NCBI GenBank assembly: GCA_050305135.1
Contig: JBNLET010000206.1
Coordinates: 1-34,731 of the forward strand
DNA from: Cognatazoarcus sp050305135
GTDB lineage: Bacteria > Pseudomonadota > Gammaproteobacteria > Burkholderiales > Rhodocyclaceae
DNA length: 34,731 nt
Direction: 5' to 3'
Below, piece after piece: positions 21,960 to 30,940 of this stretch. Positions within the stretch are counted from its first letter, which is position 1, and every line of letters starts with the position of its first letter. The notes beneath the pieces are model-generated. The model searched no databases, was not told where the DNA came from, and worked only from the letters and a program-made list of their open reading frames with translations. The position numbers were made by a program, and so were the translations under genes.

Positions 21960-22772
21960 ATGCCGACGCTCTCGATGCAGGATTCGCTCCGGCCGGCCCG
22001 GGCCGCCGGATTCGGGCCCGCGGCCGCACGGCTGCTGGCGGGGCGACTGCGCGATGCCGCGCGCGAATCGGCACTCTTTCTCGATGTGGATGGCACGCTG
22101 CTCGACATCGCCGGGCGGCCGGACGCGGTGGTGGTGCCGGCGCAACTGCCGCAGACGCTGGCGGTGCTGCACGATCGCCTCGGCGGCGCGCTGGCGCTGG
22201 TCAGCGGCCGGCCGGTGGGCGAGCTCGATCGCCTGTTCGCGCCGCTGCGGCTGCCCGTCGCCGGCGTGCACGGCGCCCATTGGCGGCTGCGACCCGGCGG
22301 GAAGATCGCACAGGCCACGTCCGCCACGCCGGATCCCGCCGTTCGGGCGCGGCTGCTGGCGCTGGCCCGCGACCACCCCGGCGTGCTGGTGGAGGACAAG
22401 GGTTGCAGCCTGGCGCTGCACTACCGCAGCGCGCCGGCGGCCCGCGCGGCGCTGGCGGCAGCTTTGGAGGAGTTGCTGCCCGGTGCCGCGAACCTCAGGC
22501 TGCTGCCCGGCAAGATGGTGTACGAGGTCGTGGCCGGCGGGCTGGACAAGTCGGCAGCGCTGCGGCGCTTCCTCGACCACGCGCCGTTCGCCGGCCGCAG
22601 TCCGGTCTATCTCGGCGACGACGTCACCGACGAGCCGGCGCTGGCGCTGTGCGCGCGGCTCGGCGGCCTGGCGCTGGCGGTCGGCGAGGCGCGGGGCGGT
22701 GCCGCGGCGGTGTTCGACGATCCCGCCGCGGTGCGCGAAGCGCTCTACGCGCTGGCCGAGGCGCCGCGATGA
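21960..22772 (+). CDS. otsB: Trehalose-6-phosphate phosphatase
   Basis: The 270-residue HAD-family phosphatase shows the motifs LFLDVDGTLLDI (nucleophile Asp), LVSGRPVGELDRLF, GVHGAH, LPGKMVYEVV..G.DKS and VYLGDDVTDEPAL. It dephosphorylates trehalose 6-phosphate to trehalose. I chose the ATG at 21960, which has AAGGGGA seven bases upstream; an in-frame ATG at 21939 adds seven residues and has weaker spacing. It is the first gene of a three-gene operon and overlaps the GH15 gene as ATGA. Confidence 0.93.
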   Translation: MPTLSMQDSLRPARAAGFGPAAARLLAGRLRDAARESALFLDVDGTLLDIAGRPDAVVVPAQLPQTLAVLHDRLGGALALVSGRPVGELDRLFAPLRLPVAGVHGAHWRLRPGGKIAQATSATPDPAVRARLLALARDHPGVLVEDKGCSLALHYRSAPAARAALAAALEELLPGAANLRLLPGKMVYEVVAGGLDKSAALRRFLDHAPFAGRSPVYLGDDVTDEPALALCARLGGLALAVGEARGGAAAVFDDPAAVREALYALAEAPR

Positions 22773-24556
22773 GCGGCGCACTGGAGCTCGGTCTGATCGG
22801 CAATTGCCGGGTCGCGGCGCTGGTCGATCGGCGCGGCCGGATGGTGTGGTGGTGCTATCCGCATTTCGATGGCGACCCGGTGTTCTCGCGCCTGCTCTCC
22901 GGCGAACAGGAGGACGGCTTCTGCGACTGCCTGCTGGAAGGCATGAGCCAGCACCATTCGCACTACCTGCGCAACACCGCGATCGTCAGCACGGTGCTGT
23001 CGGACGAGGCCGGCAATGCGGTGCGCATCACCGATTTCGCGCCGCGCTTCTACATGTACGGCCGCAACTTCCGACCGGCCGAGCTGTGCCGCCTGGTCGA
23101 GCCGGTGCAGGGCGTGCCGCGCATCAGCCTGCGCGTGCGGCCGAGCTACGACTACGGCAGGCCGCGGCGCGCGGTGGCCGGCTCGAACCACATCCGCTAC
23201 CTGGGCGGCAGCGACACCATCCGGCTGACCACCAATGCGCCGCTGTCCTACGTTACCCGCGAGACGCCGTTCGCGCTGACCCGCCCGATCAGCATGGTGC
23301 TCGGCGTGGACGAGCCGCTGAACGATGCGCCCGACGAGGTGGTGAAGGGCTTCCTGAAGCGGACCGATGCCTACTGGCACGACTGGGTGCGTTCGCTGGC
23401 GATCCCGTTCGAATGGCAGGCGGTGGTGATCCGCTCGGCGATCACGCTGAAGCTGTGCAGCTTCGAGGAGACCGGCGCGATCGTCGCCGCGCTGACCACC
23501 TCGATCCCGGAGGCGCCGGGCAGCGCGCGCAACTGGGATTACCGCTACTGCTGGCTGCGCGACGCCTATTTCGTGATCCAGGCCTTGAACCGCCTCGGCG
23601 CGACCAAGACCATGGAGCGCTATGTGGACTTCATCACCACGGTGGCGGCCGGCGGCGACGAGCTGAAGCCGCTGTACGGCGTCGTGCCGGACCAGGACCT
23701 GGCCGAGCGCGAGATCCCGGAGCTGGACGGCTTCCTCGGCCATCGCCCGGTCAGGGTCGGCAACCAGGCGGCGGACCAGGTGCAGCACGACGTGTTCGGC
23801 TCGGTGGTGCTGGCGGTGACGCAGAGCTTCCTCGACGAGCGCCTGCCGTGCCCCGGCGACGAAGGCCTGCTGCACCGGCTGGAGCCGCTGGCGCGCAAGG
23901 CCTGCCAGCTCGCTTTCGAGCCCGATGCCGGCATCTGGGAATACCGCGGCCGGCAGCGGGTGCATACCCACTCGGCGCTGCTGTGCTGGGTCGCCGCCGA
24001 CCGGCTCGGCCGCATCGCGGCGCGTCTCGGCCTGAGCGCGATGGCGGGCGGCTGGCGGGTCGAGGCCGATCGCCTGCGCTCGCGCATCCTGCGCGAGGCC
24101 TGGAACGAGCGCCGCCGCTGCTTCACCGGCAGTTTCGGCGGTGACGAGATCGACGCCAGCGTGCTGCTGATGCACGAGCTGGGCATCATCGAGGCCGGCG
24201 ATCCGCGCTTCGTCGCGACGGTCGATTGCGTCGGCCGCGAGCTGGCGGTCAATGGCCAGTTGCTGCGCTACACCGAGGCGGACGACTTCGGCGTGCCGGA
24301 GACCGCCTTCCTGGTGGTCAAGTTCTGGTACCTGGACGCGCTGGCGGCGATCGGCCGACTCGAGCCGGCACGCGACTACTACGAAGAACTGGTGGCGGCC
24401 CGCAATGCCTACGGCCTGTTGTCGGAGGACCTGCATCCGTACAGCGGCGAGCTGTGGGGCAACATTCCCCAGACCTACTCGATGGCCGGCCTGGTGAATA
24501 CCGCGATGCGGCTGTCGATCAGCTGGGAGCAAGGCCTGTGTCGCGGCTCGTGGTGA
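22769..24556 (+). CDS. GH15-family glucosidase (glucoamylase/trehalase-like)
   Basis: The 595-residue cytoplasmic protein of glycoside hydrolase family 15 begins LELGLIGNCRVAALVDRRGRMVWWCYP, the usual N-terminal start of bacterial GH15 proteins. The catalytic (alpha/alpha)6 barrel includes RNWDYRYCWLRDAYF, the most conserved stretch of the family, and a late NIPQTYSMAGLVNTA. No signal peptide is seen, so its substrate is inside the cell. Its place between otsB and otsA suggests it acts on trehalose, maltose or a related alpha-glucan; both trehalase and glucoamylase activities occur in GH15. It overlaps otsB by four bases and otsA by 19, implying tight co-translation. Confidence 0.88.
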   Translation: MSGALELGLIGNCRVAALVDRRGRMVWWCYPHFDGDPVFSRLLSGEQEDGFCDCLLEGMSQHHSHYLRNTAIVSTVLSDEAGNAVRITDFAPRFYMYGRNFRPAELCRLVEPVQGVPRISLRVRPSYDYGRPRRAVAGSNHIRYLGGSDTIRLTTNAPLSYVTRETPFALTRPISMVLGVDEPLNDAPDEVVKGFLKRTDAYWHDWVRSLAIPFEWQAVVIRSAITLKLCSFEETGAIVAALTTSIPEAPGSARNWDYRYCWLRDAYFVIQALNRLGATKTMERYVDFITTVAAGGDELKPLYGVVPDQDLAEREIPELDGFLGHRPVRVGNQAADQVQHDVFGSVVLAVTQSFLDERLPCPGDEGLLHRLEPLARKACQLAFEPDAGIWEYRGRQRVHTHSALLCWVAADRLGRIAARLGLSAMAGGWRVEADRLRSRILREAWNERRRCFTGSFGGDEIDASVLLMHELGIIEAGDPRFVATVDCVGRELAVNGQLLRYTEADDFGVPETAFLVVKFWYLDALAAIGRLEPARDYYEELVAARNAYGLLSEDLHPYSGELWGNIPQTYSMAGLVNTAMRLSISWEQGLCRGSW

Positions 24557-25950
24557 TCTCCAACCGGATGGTGGTGCCGGACGAGCAGGGCGGCCCGGCG
24601 CCCGGCGGGCTGGCGGTGGCCGTGAACGCTGCGCTGGAACGGCGCCGCGGGCTGTGGTTCGGCTGGAGCGGGCGGGTGCTGGAGCGGCCGGGCAAGCCCC
24701 GCGTGCTCGAACGCGGCCAGGTGGACTACGTGCAGTGCGACCTGCAGAGCGAGGATTTCCACGCCTACTACAACGGTTTCGCCAACCGCGTGCTGTGGCC
24801 GATCCTGCACTACCGGGTGGATCTGGCCGAATTCAACGAGGCCGACTTCGACGGCTACCGCCGCGTCAACGAGTATTTCGCCGACCACCTGAGCCCGATG
24901 CTGCAGCCGGACGACCTGGTCTGGGTGCACGACTACCACCTGATCCCGCTGGCCGAGGCCTTGCGCAAGCGCGCTCACCTCAACCCGATCGGCTTCTTCC
25001 TGCACATCCCGATGCCGCCGCCGGACCTGCTGACCGCGCTGCCGCACCACGAGCAGCTGGTGCGCGCGCTGACCCACTTCGACCTGATCGGTTTCCAGAC
25101 CGAGAACGACGCGGCCAATTTCGCCCGCTACCTGACCAGCGTGCTCGGCGCGGCGACCCGGGACGGCCGGCGCTACCGGTTCGGCGAACGGCACTTCCGG
25201 GTCGGCGTGTTTCCGGTCGGGGTCGACACCGAGGGCTTCAGCCGGCTGGCGCGCGAGAGCGTCGGTTCGGCCTTCCATGCCGAGCTGGCCGGCAGCCTGG
25301 TGGGTCGCGCGCTGATGCTCGGCGTGGACCGGCTCGACTACTCGAAGGGCATCATCAACCGCATCGATGCGTTCGAACGCTTCCTCGAGAACAACCCGGA
25401 CTGGCACGGCCGCGTCACCTATCTGCAGATCGCGCCGGGCACCCGCTCCGAAATCCCGGAATACATGGAGATCGACGAGGCGGTCAGTGCCCGGGTCGGC
25501 CACATCAACGGCCGCTTCGGCGACGTGGCCTGGGTGCCGCTGCGCTACGTCAGCCGCACCCACGCGCGCGCCGAGGTGGCGGCGATGATGCGCATCGCCC
25601 GGGTCGCGCTGGTCACGCCGCTGCGCGACGGCATGAACCTGATCGCGAAGGAGTTCGTCGTCGCGCAGGATCCGGAGGATCCGGGCGTGCTGGTGCTGTC
25701 GCGGTTCGCCGGCGCGGCGGCCGAGCTGGAAGCCGCGCTGCTGGTCAATCCGCACGACCGGGATGCGCTGGCGGCGGCGATCCGGCAGGCCCTGACGATG
25801 CCGCTGGCCGAGCGGCAGGCCCGCCATGCCGAGATGCTGTCAGTGCTCGAGGCGAACCGGATCCACCTGTGGGGCCAGAGCTTCCTGGCCGCGCTGACCC
25901 GCCCGGGCCGGGTGCTGAACTGGCTGTCCGAGCGGGTCGTGCACGGCTGA
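24538..25950 (+). CDS. otsA: Alpha,alpha-trehalose-phosphate synthase (UDP-glucose type)
   Basis: The 470-residue GT20 enzyme closely resembles E. coli OtsA. It shows SRLVVISNR, the glycine-rich GGLAVAV loop, LWFGWSG, VWVHDYHLIPLAEALRKR, IGFFLHIPMPPPD, LIGFQTEND, GVDRLDYSKG, TPLRDGMNLIAKEFV and GVLVLSRFAGAA. These bind glucose 6-phosphate and the UDP-glucose donor. The start is a GTG at 24538 with GGGAGCAAGG upstream, 19 bases inside the GH15 gene; the second residue onward matches OtsA immediately. Together with OtsB it gives complete trehalose synthesis, usually an osmotic or drying protectant. Confidence 0.95.
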   Translation: MSRLVVISNRMVVPDEQGGPAPGGLAVAVNAALERRRGLWFGWSGRVLERPGKPRVLERGQVDYVQCDLQSEDFHAYYNGFANRVLWPILHYRVDLAEFNEADFDGYRRVNEYFADHLSPMLQPDDLVWVHDYHLIPLAEALRKRAHLNPIGFFLHIPMPPPDLLTALPHHEQLVRALTHFDLIGFQTENDAANFARYLTSVLGAATRDGRRYRFGERHFRVGVFPVGVDTEGFSRLARESVGSAFHAELAGSLVGRALMLGVDRLDYSKGIINRIDAFERFLENNPDWHGRVTYLQIAPGTRSEIPEYMEIDEAVSARVGHINGRFGDVAWVPLRYVSRTHARAEVAAMMRIARVALVTPLRDGMNLIAKEFVVAQDPEDPGVLVLSRFAGAAAELEAALLVNPHDRDALAAAIRQALTMPLAERQARHAEMLSVLEANRIHLWGQSFLAALTRPGRVLNWLSERVVHG

Positions 25951-25951
25951 A

Positions 25952-25973
25952 GCCGGCCGCCTCAGCGGCCGGC
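25952..25973. terminator. Bidirectional hairpin between otsA and ggt
   Basis: A perfect 9-bp stem GCCGGCCGC / GCGGCCGGC with loop CTCA lies between the convergent otsA and ggt. The ggt stop codon is within the loop. No T-run follows on either side, so it is a strong hairpin but not a classical intrinsic terminator. Confidence 0.45.
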
Positions 25974-27806
25974 GACGGTGCCGTCGCGGCGCTGGTCGGC
26001 GCCGCCGATCAGCGTGTGGGGCTCCAGTTCGCCGACCCGGCCCCGCTGTCGGCCGCGGCCGCGGTGGTCGCCGGCGGCAGCCGGCTCGTGCACCACCTGG
26101 ATGATCGACAGCCCGCTCTCGAGCAGGTCGCGCAAGGCCACCGGATGGCCGCGCGCTTCGAGCGCGGCGGCCAGCGCATCGGCGTCGTAGTCCAGCGTCA
26201 CGCCGGGGATCGTGCGCTCGATCTCGGTCGAGCCGTTGCGGTTCTGGTAGTGCGGCACGTTGATCGACTGCTGCGGATCGAGGCCGAAGTCGATGTGATT
26301 GACGATCGACTGGGCGGTGTAGCCGATGATGCGCGAGCCGCCCGGCGAGCCGGTCACCAGCTCGACCTGCCCGGCCGCGTCGAAGACGATGGTCGGCGAC
26401 ATCGAGCTGCGCGGCCGCTTGTTCGGCTGCACCCGGTTGGCCACCGGCAGGCCGTTGCTTTCGGCGGCGAACGAGAAATCGGTCAGCTCGTTGTTGAGCA
26501 TGAAGCCGTGCACCATCACGCCGTTGCCGAACGAACTCTCGACCGTGGTGGTCATCGACAGCGCGTTGCCGTAGCGGTCCACGATCGAGACATGGCTGGT
26601 GCCGGACAGCTTGGCGGTGGGGTCCGGCGCGGTCGGGTCGAAATCGCCGGGCGGCACGCCGGGCTCGGCGGTGCCGAGGTCGAACTCGCCGATCAGCGCT
26701 GCGCGCGAGGCGAGATAGCTCTTGTCCAGCATGCCCTCGACCGGCACCGTGACGAAATCGGTGTCGCCGACGTACAGGCCCCGGTCGGCGAAGGCCAGCC
26801 GGCCGGCCTCGGCGAACAGGTGCACGTTGGCCTCGTCGAGCGGCGAACCGGTCAGCGCGAAGTTCTCCAGGATGCCGAGGATCTGCCCGACCGCCAGCGC
26901 GCCTGAGGAGGGCGGTCCCATGCCGCAGACCTGGTGCTCGCGATACTCGATGCACACCGGCGCGCGCTCCACCACCCGGTAGGCGGCCAGGTCGTCCGTC
27001 GTCATGTCGCCCGCGATCGCCGCGTCGCCCTGCACCGCGGCGGCGATGTCGGCGGCGATCGGGCCGAAATAGATCGCGTCGGCGCCCTGCCGCCGGATCG
27101 CCTTGAGCGTGGCGGCGTAGTCGCGGTTGACGATCTTCGTGCCGGCCGGCTTGGCGCTGCAGTCCGGATTGGCGAAATAGGCGAAGGCGACCGGATCGCG
27201 GAAGAACAGCCGGTCCTGGCAGGACGGATTCAGCGCCAGCAGGCCGGCCACCTGCCCCGAGGTGCGGGCGGTGAGCTCGAAGCCGCGCTGCGCCAGGCTG
27301 ATCGCCGGCTGCAGCAGGCGCGGCCAGGGCAGCCTGCCGTAGCGCTGGTGCACCACCTCCATCAGGCGTGGCGTGCCCGGCACGCCGACCGACAGCCCGC
27401 TCTGCCAGGCGGTGGTGAAGCCGAGCCCGCTGAAGCGATCCTCGGTCGCCGCCGCCGGCGCCTTCTCGCGCGCGTCGAAGGTGGTGGTGGTGCCGCTGCG
27501 GGCATCGTAGTAGACGACGAAGGCGCCGCCGCCGAGGCCGCTCGATTGCGGCTCGACCAAGCCCAGCACGGCCTGTGCCGCCACCATCGCGTCGGCCGCG
27601 GTGCCGCCGTTTTGCAGGATGTGCGCGCCGACCGCGCTGGCCAGCGGATTGGCGGTGACGATCATCTCGTGCCGCTTGATCACCGCCTCGGCGAGGGCCT
27701 GGGCGTGGACGGCGGGCGCGAAGACGGCCGCGAACAGCGCAATCGACGCGCATCGCAGCATGCGGGTGGGGGCGAATGTCCGCCGGGCCTGCGGCATGGT
27801 CGGCAT
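25962..27806 (-). CDS. ggt: Gamma-glutamyltransferase, periplasmic proenzyme
   Basis: The 614-residue Ntn-hydrolase begins with a signal peptide (basic start, hydrophobic CASIALFAAVFAPAV, then AHA-Q). Family motifs follow: GGTAADAMVAAQ, SSGLGGGAFVVYYD and the self-cleavage site GTSHVSIVDRYGNALSMTTT, in which T403 becomes the N-terminal nucleophile of the small subunit. SSMSPTIV and GSPGGSRIIGYTAQSIVN supply substrate loops. It cleaves or transfers the gamma-glutamyl group of glutathione in the periplasm. The ATG at 27806 has AGGAGA six bases upstream. No glutathione gene is adjacent. Confidence 0.93.
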   Translation of the reverse strand: MPTMPQARRTFAPTRMLRCASIALFAAVFAPAVHAQALAEAVIKRHEMIVTANPLASAVGAHILQNGGTAADAMVAAQAVLGLVEPQSSGLGGGAFVVYYDARSGTTTTFDAREKAPAAATEDRFSGLGFTTAWQSGLSVGVPGTPRLMEVVHQRYGRLPWPRLLQPAISLAQRGFELTARTSGQVAGLLALNPSCQDRLFFRDPVAFAYFANPDCSAKPAGTKIVNRDYAATLKAIRRQGADAIYFGPIAADIAAAVQGDAAIAGDMTTDDLAAYRVVERAPVCIEYREHQVCGMGPPSSGALAVGQILGILENFALTGSPLDEANVHLFAEAGRLAFADRGLYVGDTDFVTVPVEGMLDKSYLASRAALIGEFDLGTAEPGVPPGDFDPTAPDPTAKLSGTSHVSIVDRYGNALSMTTTVESSFGNGVMVHGFMLNNELTDFSFAAESNGLPVANRVQPNKRPRSSMSPTIVFDAAGQVELVTGSPGGSRIIGYTAQSIVNHIDFGLDPQQSINVPHYQNRNGSTEIERTIPGVTLDYDADALAAALEARGHPVALRDLLESGLSIIQVVHEPAAAGDHRGRGRQRGRVGELEPHTLIGGADQRRDGTVAGR

Positions 27807-28088
27807 CTGGAGTCTCCTGTTGACCTGTCGGTGGGGCCGTCTTCGGTCCAGCGGCCCCTGTGCAGAACGCTAGTTCAGGCGGCGGGGCTTGTCCATGAAA
27901 GCCGGGTCCTGCGGCCAGACCATCGGCATTCGCCGTCCGCCGGCCGCCGCGGGATCGAAGCAGAACGCAATCGTGATGCCCGCGGGATGAATTCGGGACC
28001 GTGCCGGAGCGAGCATCGATGCTGCCGGCGCGGGCCAAGCGCCGCCCCCGGCACGCCAACCGATTCCTTGTCCCGACCGGAGCCCGAG

Positions 28089-29279
28089 ATGAATTCGAAC
28101 AAGCGCACGACCCTTAAACTGATCTCCCTGGCACTCGCCGTGGCCGCCGGCCTGCCGGCCGCCGGCCAGGCCCATGGCCTGCCCGGCTTCGCGCAGCATC
28201 CGGAGGCGGACCGCGGCGGCGTGGTCTATGTCATGAGCAACGCCTCGATCGGCAACGAGATCTTCGTCTTCGGCCGCGACCGGCGCGGCCGGCTGCACGC
28301 GCTGCCGGGCCGCACGACGCCGACCGGCGGGCTGGGCGGTAGCGACAACGCCGCGATCGATCCGCTCGGCTCGCAGAACGCGCTGGTCTATGACGACGAC
28401 AGCGGCCTGCTGTTCGCGGTCAATGCCGGCGACGACTCCGTCTCGGTGCTCGGCACCGGCCCCGGCGGCACCCACCTGCGACTGCTCGATGTGGCGCCGT
28501 CGGGCGGTTTCATCCCGGTCAGCGTGGCGGTCGATGGGCGCCTGCTGTACGTGCTGAACGCCGGCGGCAGCGGCAGCGTGAGCACCTTCGAGATCGGCGC
28601 GGACGGCTCGCTGAGCGCGCTCGGCGCCTACGACCTGGGCCTCTCGAACGCCACCTCGATCCCGTTCGACAACGTGCTGGCGCCCGGCCAGGTCGGCGTC
28701 GATGCGCTGGCACGGCGGCTGATCGTGACCCACGCCGGCGGCCAGGAGATGCTGGCGATCGACCTCGACGACGACGGCCTGCCGAGCGCTGCGATCCAGC
28801 ACACGCCGGCACCGGGCATCGTGCCGTTCTCGTTCGACGTGACGCCGCACGGCTCGGTGCTGGTGAGCGAGGCCGGCAGCGGCTCGGTCAGCGCTTACGA
28901 CGTGCCGCCGGCCGGCCAGCCGCTCGACCTGACCGCGGCCTCGGTGCCGACCGGCCAGGCGGCGAGCTGCTGGATCCTGGCCCACGACGCGGGTTTCGCT
29001 TTCGTCGCCAACACCGGCTCGAACACGCTGTCGAGCTTCGTCTACACCCGCCACGGCGGCCTGGCCCTGCTCGAGCAGGTGGCCGCCAGCGCCGGCGGGG
29101 CGCCTACCGACATGAGCTTCGCGGCCGGGCAGCGCTTCCTGTACACGCTCGATGCCGCCGGCGGGTCGATCTCGGGCTTCGAGATCGATGCCAGCAACGG
29201 TTCGCTGACGGCGGTGTGGACGCAGGGCGGCTTGCCGGCCGCGGCCGGCCTGCAGGGTATCGCCGCGCGCGACCTGTAG
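28089..29279 (+). CDS. Exported lactonase-type seven-bladed beta-propeller protein
   Basis: The 396-residue protein has a signal peptide (MNSNKRTTLK, hydrophobic LISLALAVAAGLPAAG, QAHG). About seven propeller repeats follow, visible as recurrent blocks such as VYVMSNASIGNEIFVFGRD, LFAVNAGDDSVSVLG, LYVLNAGGSGSVSTFEI, VLVSEAGSGSVSAYDV and AFVANTGSNTLSSFVY. This is the 6-phosphogluconolactonase/YVTN-like fold, but secreted forms are often of unknown function. GGAG precedes the ATG. It diverges from ggt across 282 bases and is convergent with an NHL-repeat gene. The ligand or reaction cannot be told from sequence. Confidence 0.8.
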   Translation: MNSNKRTTLKLISLALAVAAGLPAAGQAHGLPGFAQHPEADRGGVVYVMSNASIGNEIFVFGRDRRGRLHALPGRTTPTGGLGGSDNAAIDPLGSQNALVYDDDSGLLFAVNAGDDSVSVLGTGPGGTHLRLLDVAPSGGFIPVSVAVDGRLLYVLNAGGSGSVSTFEIGADGSLSALGAYDLGLSNATSIPFDNVLAPGQVGVDALARRLIVTHAGGQEMLAIDLDDDGLPSAAIQHTPAPGIVPFSFDVTPHGSVLVSEAGSGSVSAYDVPPAGQPLDLTAASVPTGQAASCWILAHDAGFAFVANTGSNTLSSFVYTRHGGLALLEQVAASAGGAPTDMSFAAGQRFLYTLDAAGGSISGFEIDASNGSLTAVWTQGGLPAAAGLQGIAARDL

Positions 29280-29282
29280 TCG

Positions 29283-29317
29283 GGCGGGCCGCCGGCGGAC
29301 CGCGTCAGCGGCCCGCC
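29283..29317. terminator. Bidirectional hairpin between the two propeller genes
   Basis: GGCGGGCCGC (29283-29292) and GCGGCCCGCC (29308-29317) form a perfect 10-bp stem with a 15-base loop. The NHL gene stop codon lies in the loop. No T-run is present. Confidence 0.4.
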
Positions 29318-30180
29318 GCGCCGGCATCGACGCGCAGCACGCGGTCGTTGTGAGTGTCGATCACCCACAGCCAGGGCGAGCGGGCCATCACCGCCTCCGG
29401 CTTGTGATACTCGCTCGCCGAACGGCCCCTGCGGCCGCTGCCGAGCACCGCCCGCAGCTTGAATTCGCGGTCCAGCAGCAGGATGCGGTGGTTGTACTCG
29501 TCGGCCAGCCACAGGTCGTCGCCGTCGAAGCTGAGGTACTTCGGCTCGTTCAGCGCCAGTTCGGCTCCGGCGGTGGCGCGGTGGCGCAGTTCGGCGTCGA
29601 AGACCTGGATCCGGCTGTTGCCCGAATCGACCACATACAGCAGCCCGTCCGGGCCGGCATCCACGTCGTGCGGGCGGACGAACTGCCCGTCGTCACTGCC
29701 GTAGCTGCCGACGCGGCGAACCTCGCGGCCGTCGCGGAACAGGCTCAGTTCACCGCTGCGGGTATTGGTCGCGACGACGGCACCGTCGGGCAGCGCCGCG
29801 ACCCCTTCCGGCGCTTCCAGTCCGCCCAGTTCGCCGACCAGGCTGCCCGCGCCGCGCTCGACCCGGTAGATGGCGATACGCCCGTTGCCGGTGTCGGCGA
29901 CCAGCAGCCGGCCCTGTCGGTCGAACTCGGCGTCGTGCGGATAGGCGAGCTCGCCCTCGCCGAAGCGGCCGACCAGCGCCAGGCTCATCGTCTCCAGCAC
30001 CACGATGCGGCTGTTTGCCATGTCGGTCAGGTAGATCAGCGTGCCGTCCGGCGAGAACGCCGCGTCATGGGGCCGCGCCAGGCCGTCCGCCTGTTCGGCG
30101 GCGAGGCTGGCCGTCAGCGGCGGCTGGGCGGCTGCGGCTGCGGCGGCAGCGAGCAGCAGCGGGAGGATCAACGCGCGCAT
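29305..30180 (-). CDS. Exported NHL-repeat beta-propeller protein
   Basis: The 291-residue protein has a short signal peptide (MRALILPLLLAAAAAAAAQ). NHL-type repeats follow, each with a pattern like ARPHDAAFSPDGTLIYLTDMANSRI, as in AYPHDAEFDRQGRLLVADTGNGRI, VRPHDVDAGPDGLLYVVDSGNSRI and LWLADEYNHRILLLD. About five or six blades fit a single propeller. Such proteins bind ligands or partner proteins, or act as lyases; none of these can be assigned. The ATG at 30180 starts 20 bases after the histidine phosphatase stop, so both are probably one operon. Confidence 0.8.
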   Translation of the reverse strand: MRALILPLLLAAAAAAAAQPPLTASLAAEQADGLARPHDAAFSPDGTLIYLTDMANSRIVVLETMSLALVGRFGEGELAYPHDAEFDRQGRLLVADTGNGRIAIYRVERGAGSLVGELGGLEAPEGVAALPDGAVVATNTRSGELSLFRDGREVRRVGSYGSDDGQFVRPHDVDAGPDGLLYVVDSGNSRIQVFDAELRHRATAGAELALNEPKYLSFDGDDLWLADEYNHRILLLDREFKLRAVLGSGRRGRSASEYHKPEAVMARSPWLWVIDTHNDRVLRVDAGAAGR

Positions 30181-30200
30181 GGTGTGCTCCTGTCGGATGC

Positions 30201-30773
30201 TCAATCGGACGCGAGGCGGCCGAGCAGCGTCGGCGATCCGGTTCCGTTCAACTCGAACACGCTGCCGCCGCCCGACGGCGTGCCGGCACCGGTGATCGCA
30301 CGGATCGTCACCTGGTGCGTTACCAACACCAGCGGCGGGCCGTCGCTCGGCTGCGCCGCCAGCCAGCGGCGCAGCTCGGCCAGAGCGCTCTCGCGCGCCT
30401 CGGGCCGCTGGTAGAAAGAGTTCAGCGCCGGCAGTGCCTCGACCGGCCCAAGGCCGAGCAGGCTTGCGGTTTCCAGGCAGCGGCACCACTGGCTCGAATA
30501 GACCCGCGCCGATTCGAGGCCCGCGGCCCGCAGCCGCTCGCCCAGCGCGCGCGCCTGGGCGCGGCCGTTCTCGTCCAGGTTGCGCTGGGTGCCGCAGTCG
30601 CCGAGCCGGAACTCCGCCGGATCGCCGTAGCCCGGCGCCTGCGCGTGGCGCAGCATCAGCACTCGCCCGGCTTCGGCCACGGCCTCCGCCGGCAGTACAT
30701 CTTCGGCCTGCACGAACGCTGCCGGGCAATGCAGCAGCAGCACCAGGCAACTGTGCGAAAGGCGTCGCCCCAT
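30201..30773 (-). CDS. Exported histidine phosphatase-family protein
   Basis: The 190-residue protein has an N-terminal signal-like segment (CLVLLLHCPAAFVQA) and the histidine phosphatase core: VLMLRHAQAPG with the phosphohistidine, RNLDENGRAQARALGERLRAAG, VYSSQWCRCLETASLLG and LVLVTHQVTIRAITG with the second catalytic His. It probably removes phosphate from an unknown periplasmic substrate. I start it at the ATG 30773, which has GGAGA seven bases upstream; an ATG at 30803 lacks this. It is the first gene of a two-gene operon with the NHL protein. Confidence 0.85.
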   Translation of the reverse strand: MGRRLSHSCLVLLLHCPAAFVQAEDVLPAEAVAEAGRVLMLRHAQAPGYGDPAEFRLGDCGTQRNLDENGRAQARALGERLRAAGLESARVYSSQWCRCLETASLLGLGPVEALPALNSFYQRPEARESALAELRRWLAAQPSDGPPLVLVTHQVTIRAITGAGTPSGGGSVFELNGTGSPTLLGRLASD

Positions 30774-30904
30774 CGTGTGTCTCCGCGTTGCCGTGATCGG
30801 CAAGCGTTCAGACGGGTGCCCGGACCGCCTTGTTCCGGGCCCGCCCGGCCGCTCGTCCGGCGGGCGCTCGTCGTCGCGTGCCGTGAAAGTCCCCTTTGGC
30901 CGGC

Positions 30905-30910
30905 TAAAAT
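30905..30910 (+). promoter_or_regulatory. Possible -10 element (TAAAAT) for the radical SAM gene
   Basis: TAAAAT matches five of six -10 consensus bases and lies 30 bases before the ATG at 30941. No good -35 is seen at 16-18 bp, so this is tentative. Confidence 0.3.
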
Positions 30911-30940
30911 GCGCTCTGTTAGCGGCTGCAGATCGGTCCG

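Noticed and set aside
27870..28016. A 48-residue minus-strand frame ending in WPQDPAFMDKPRRLN, just upstream of ggt
   Set aside because: The C-terminal residues look protein-like, but there is no ribosome site, no family match that I recognise, and short open frames are common in this base composition.
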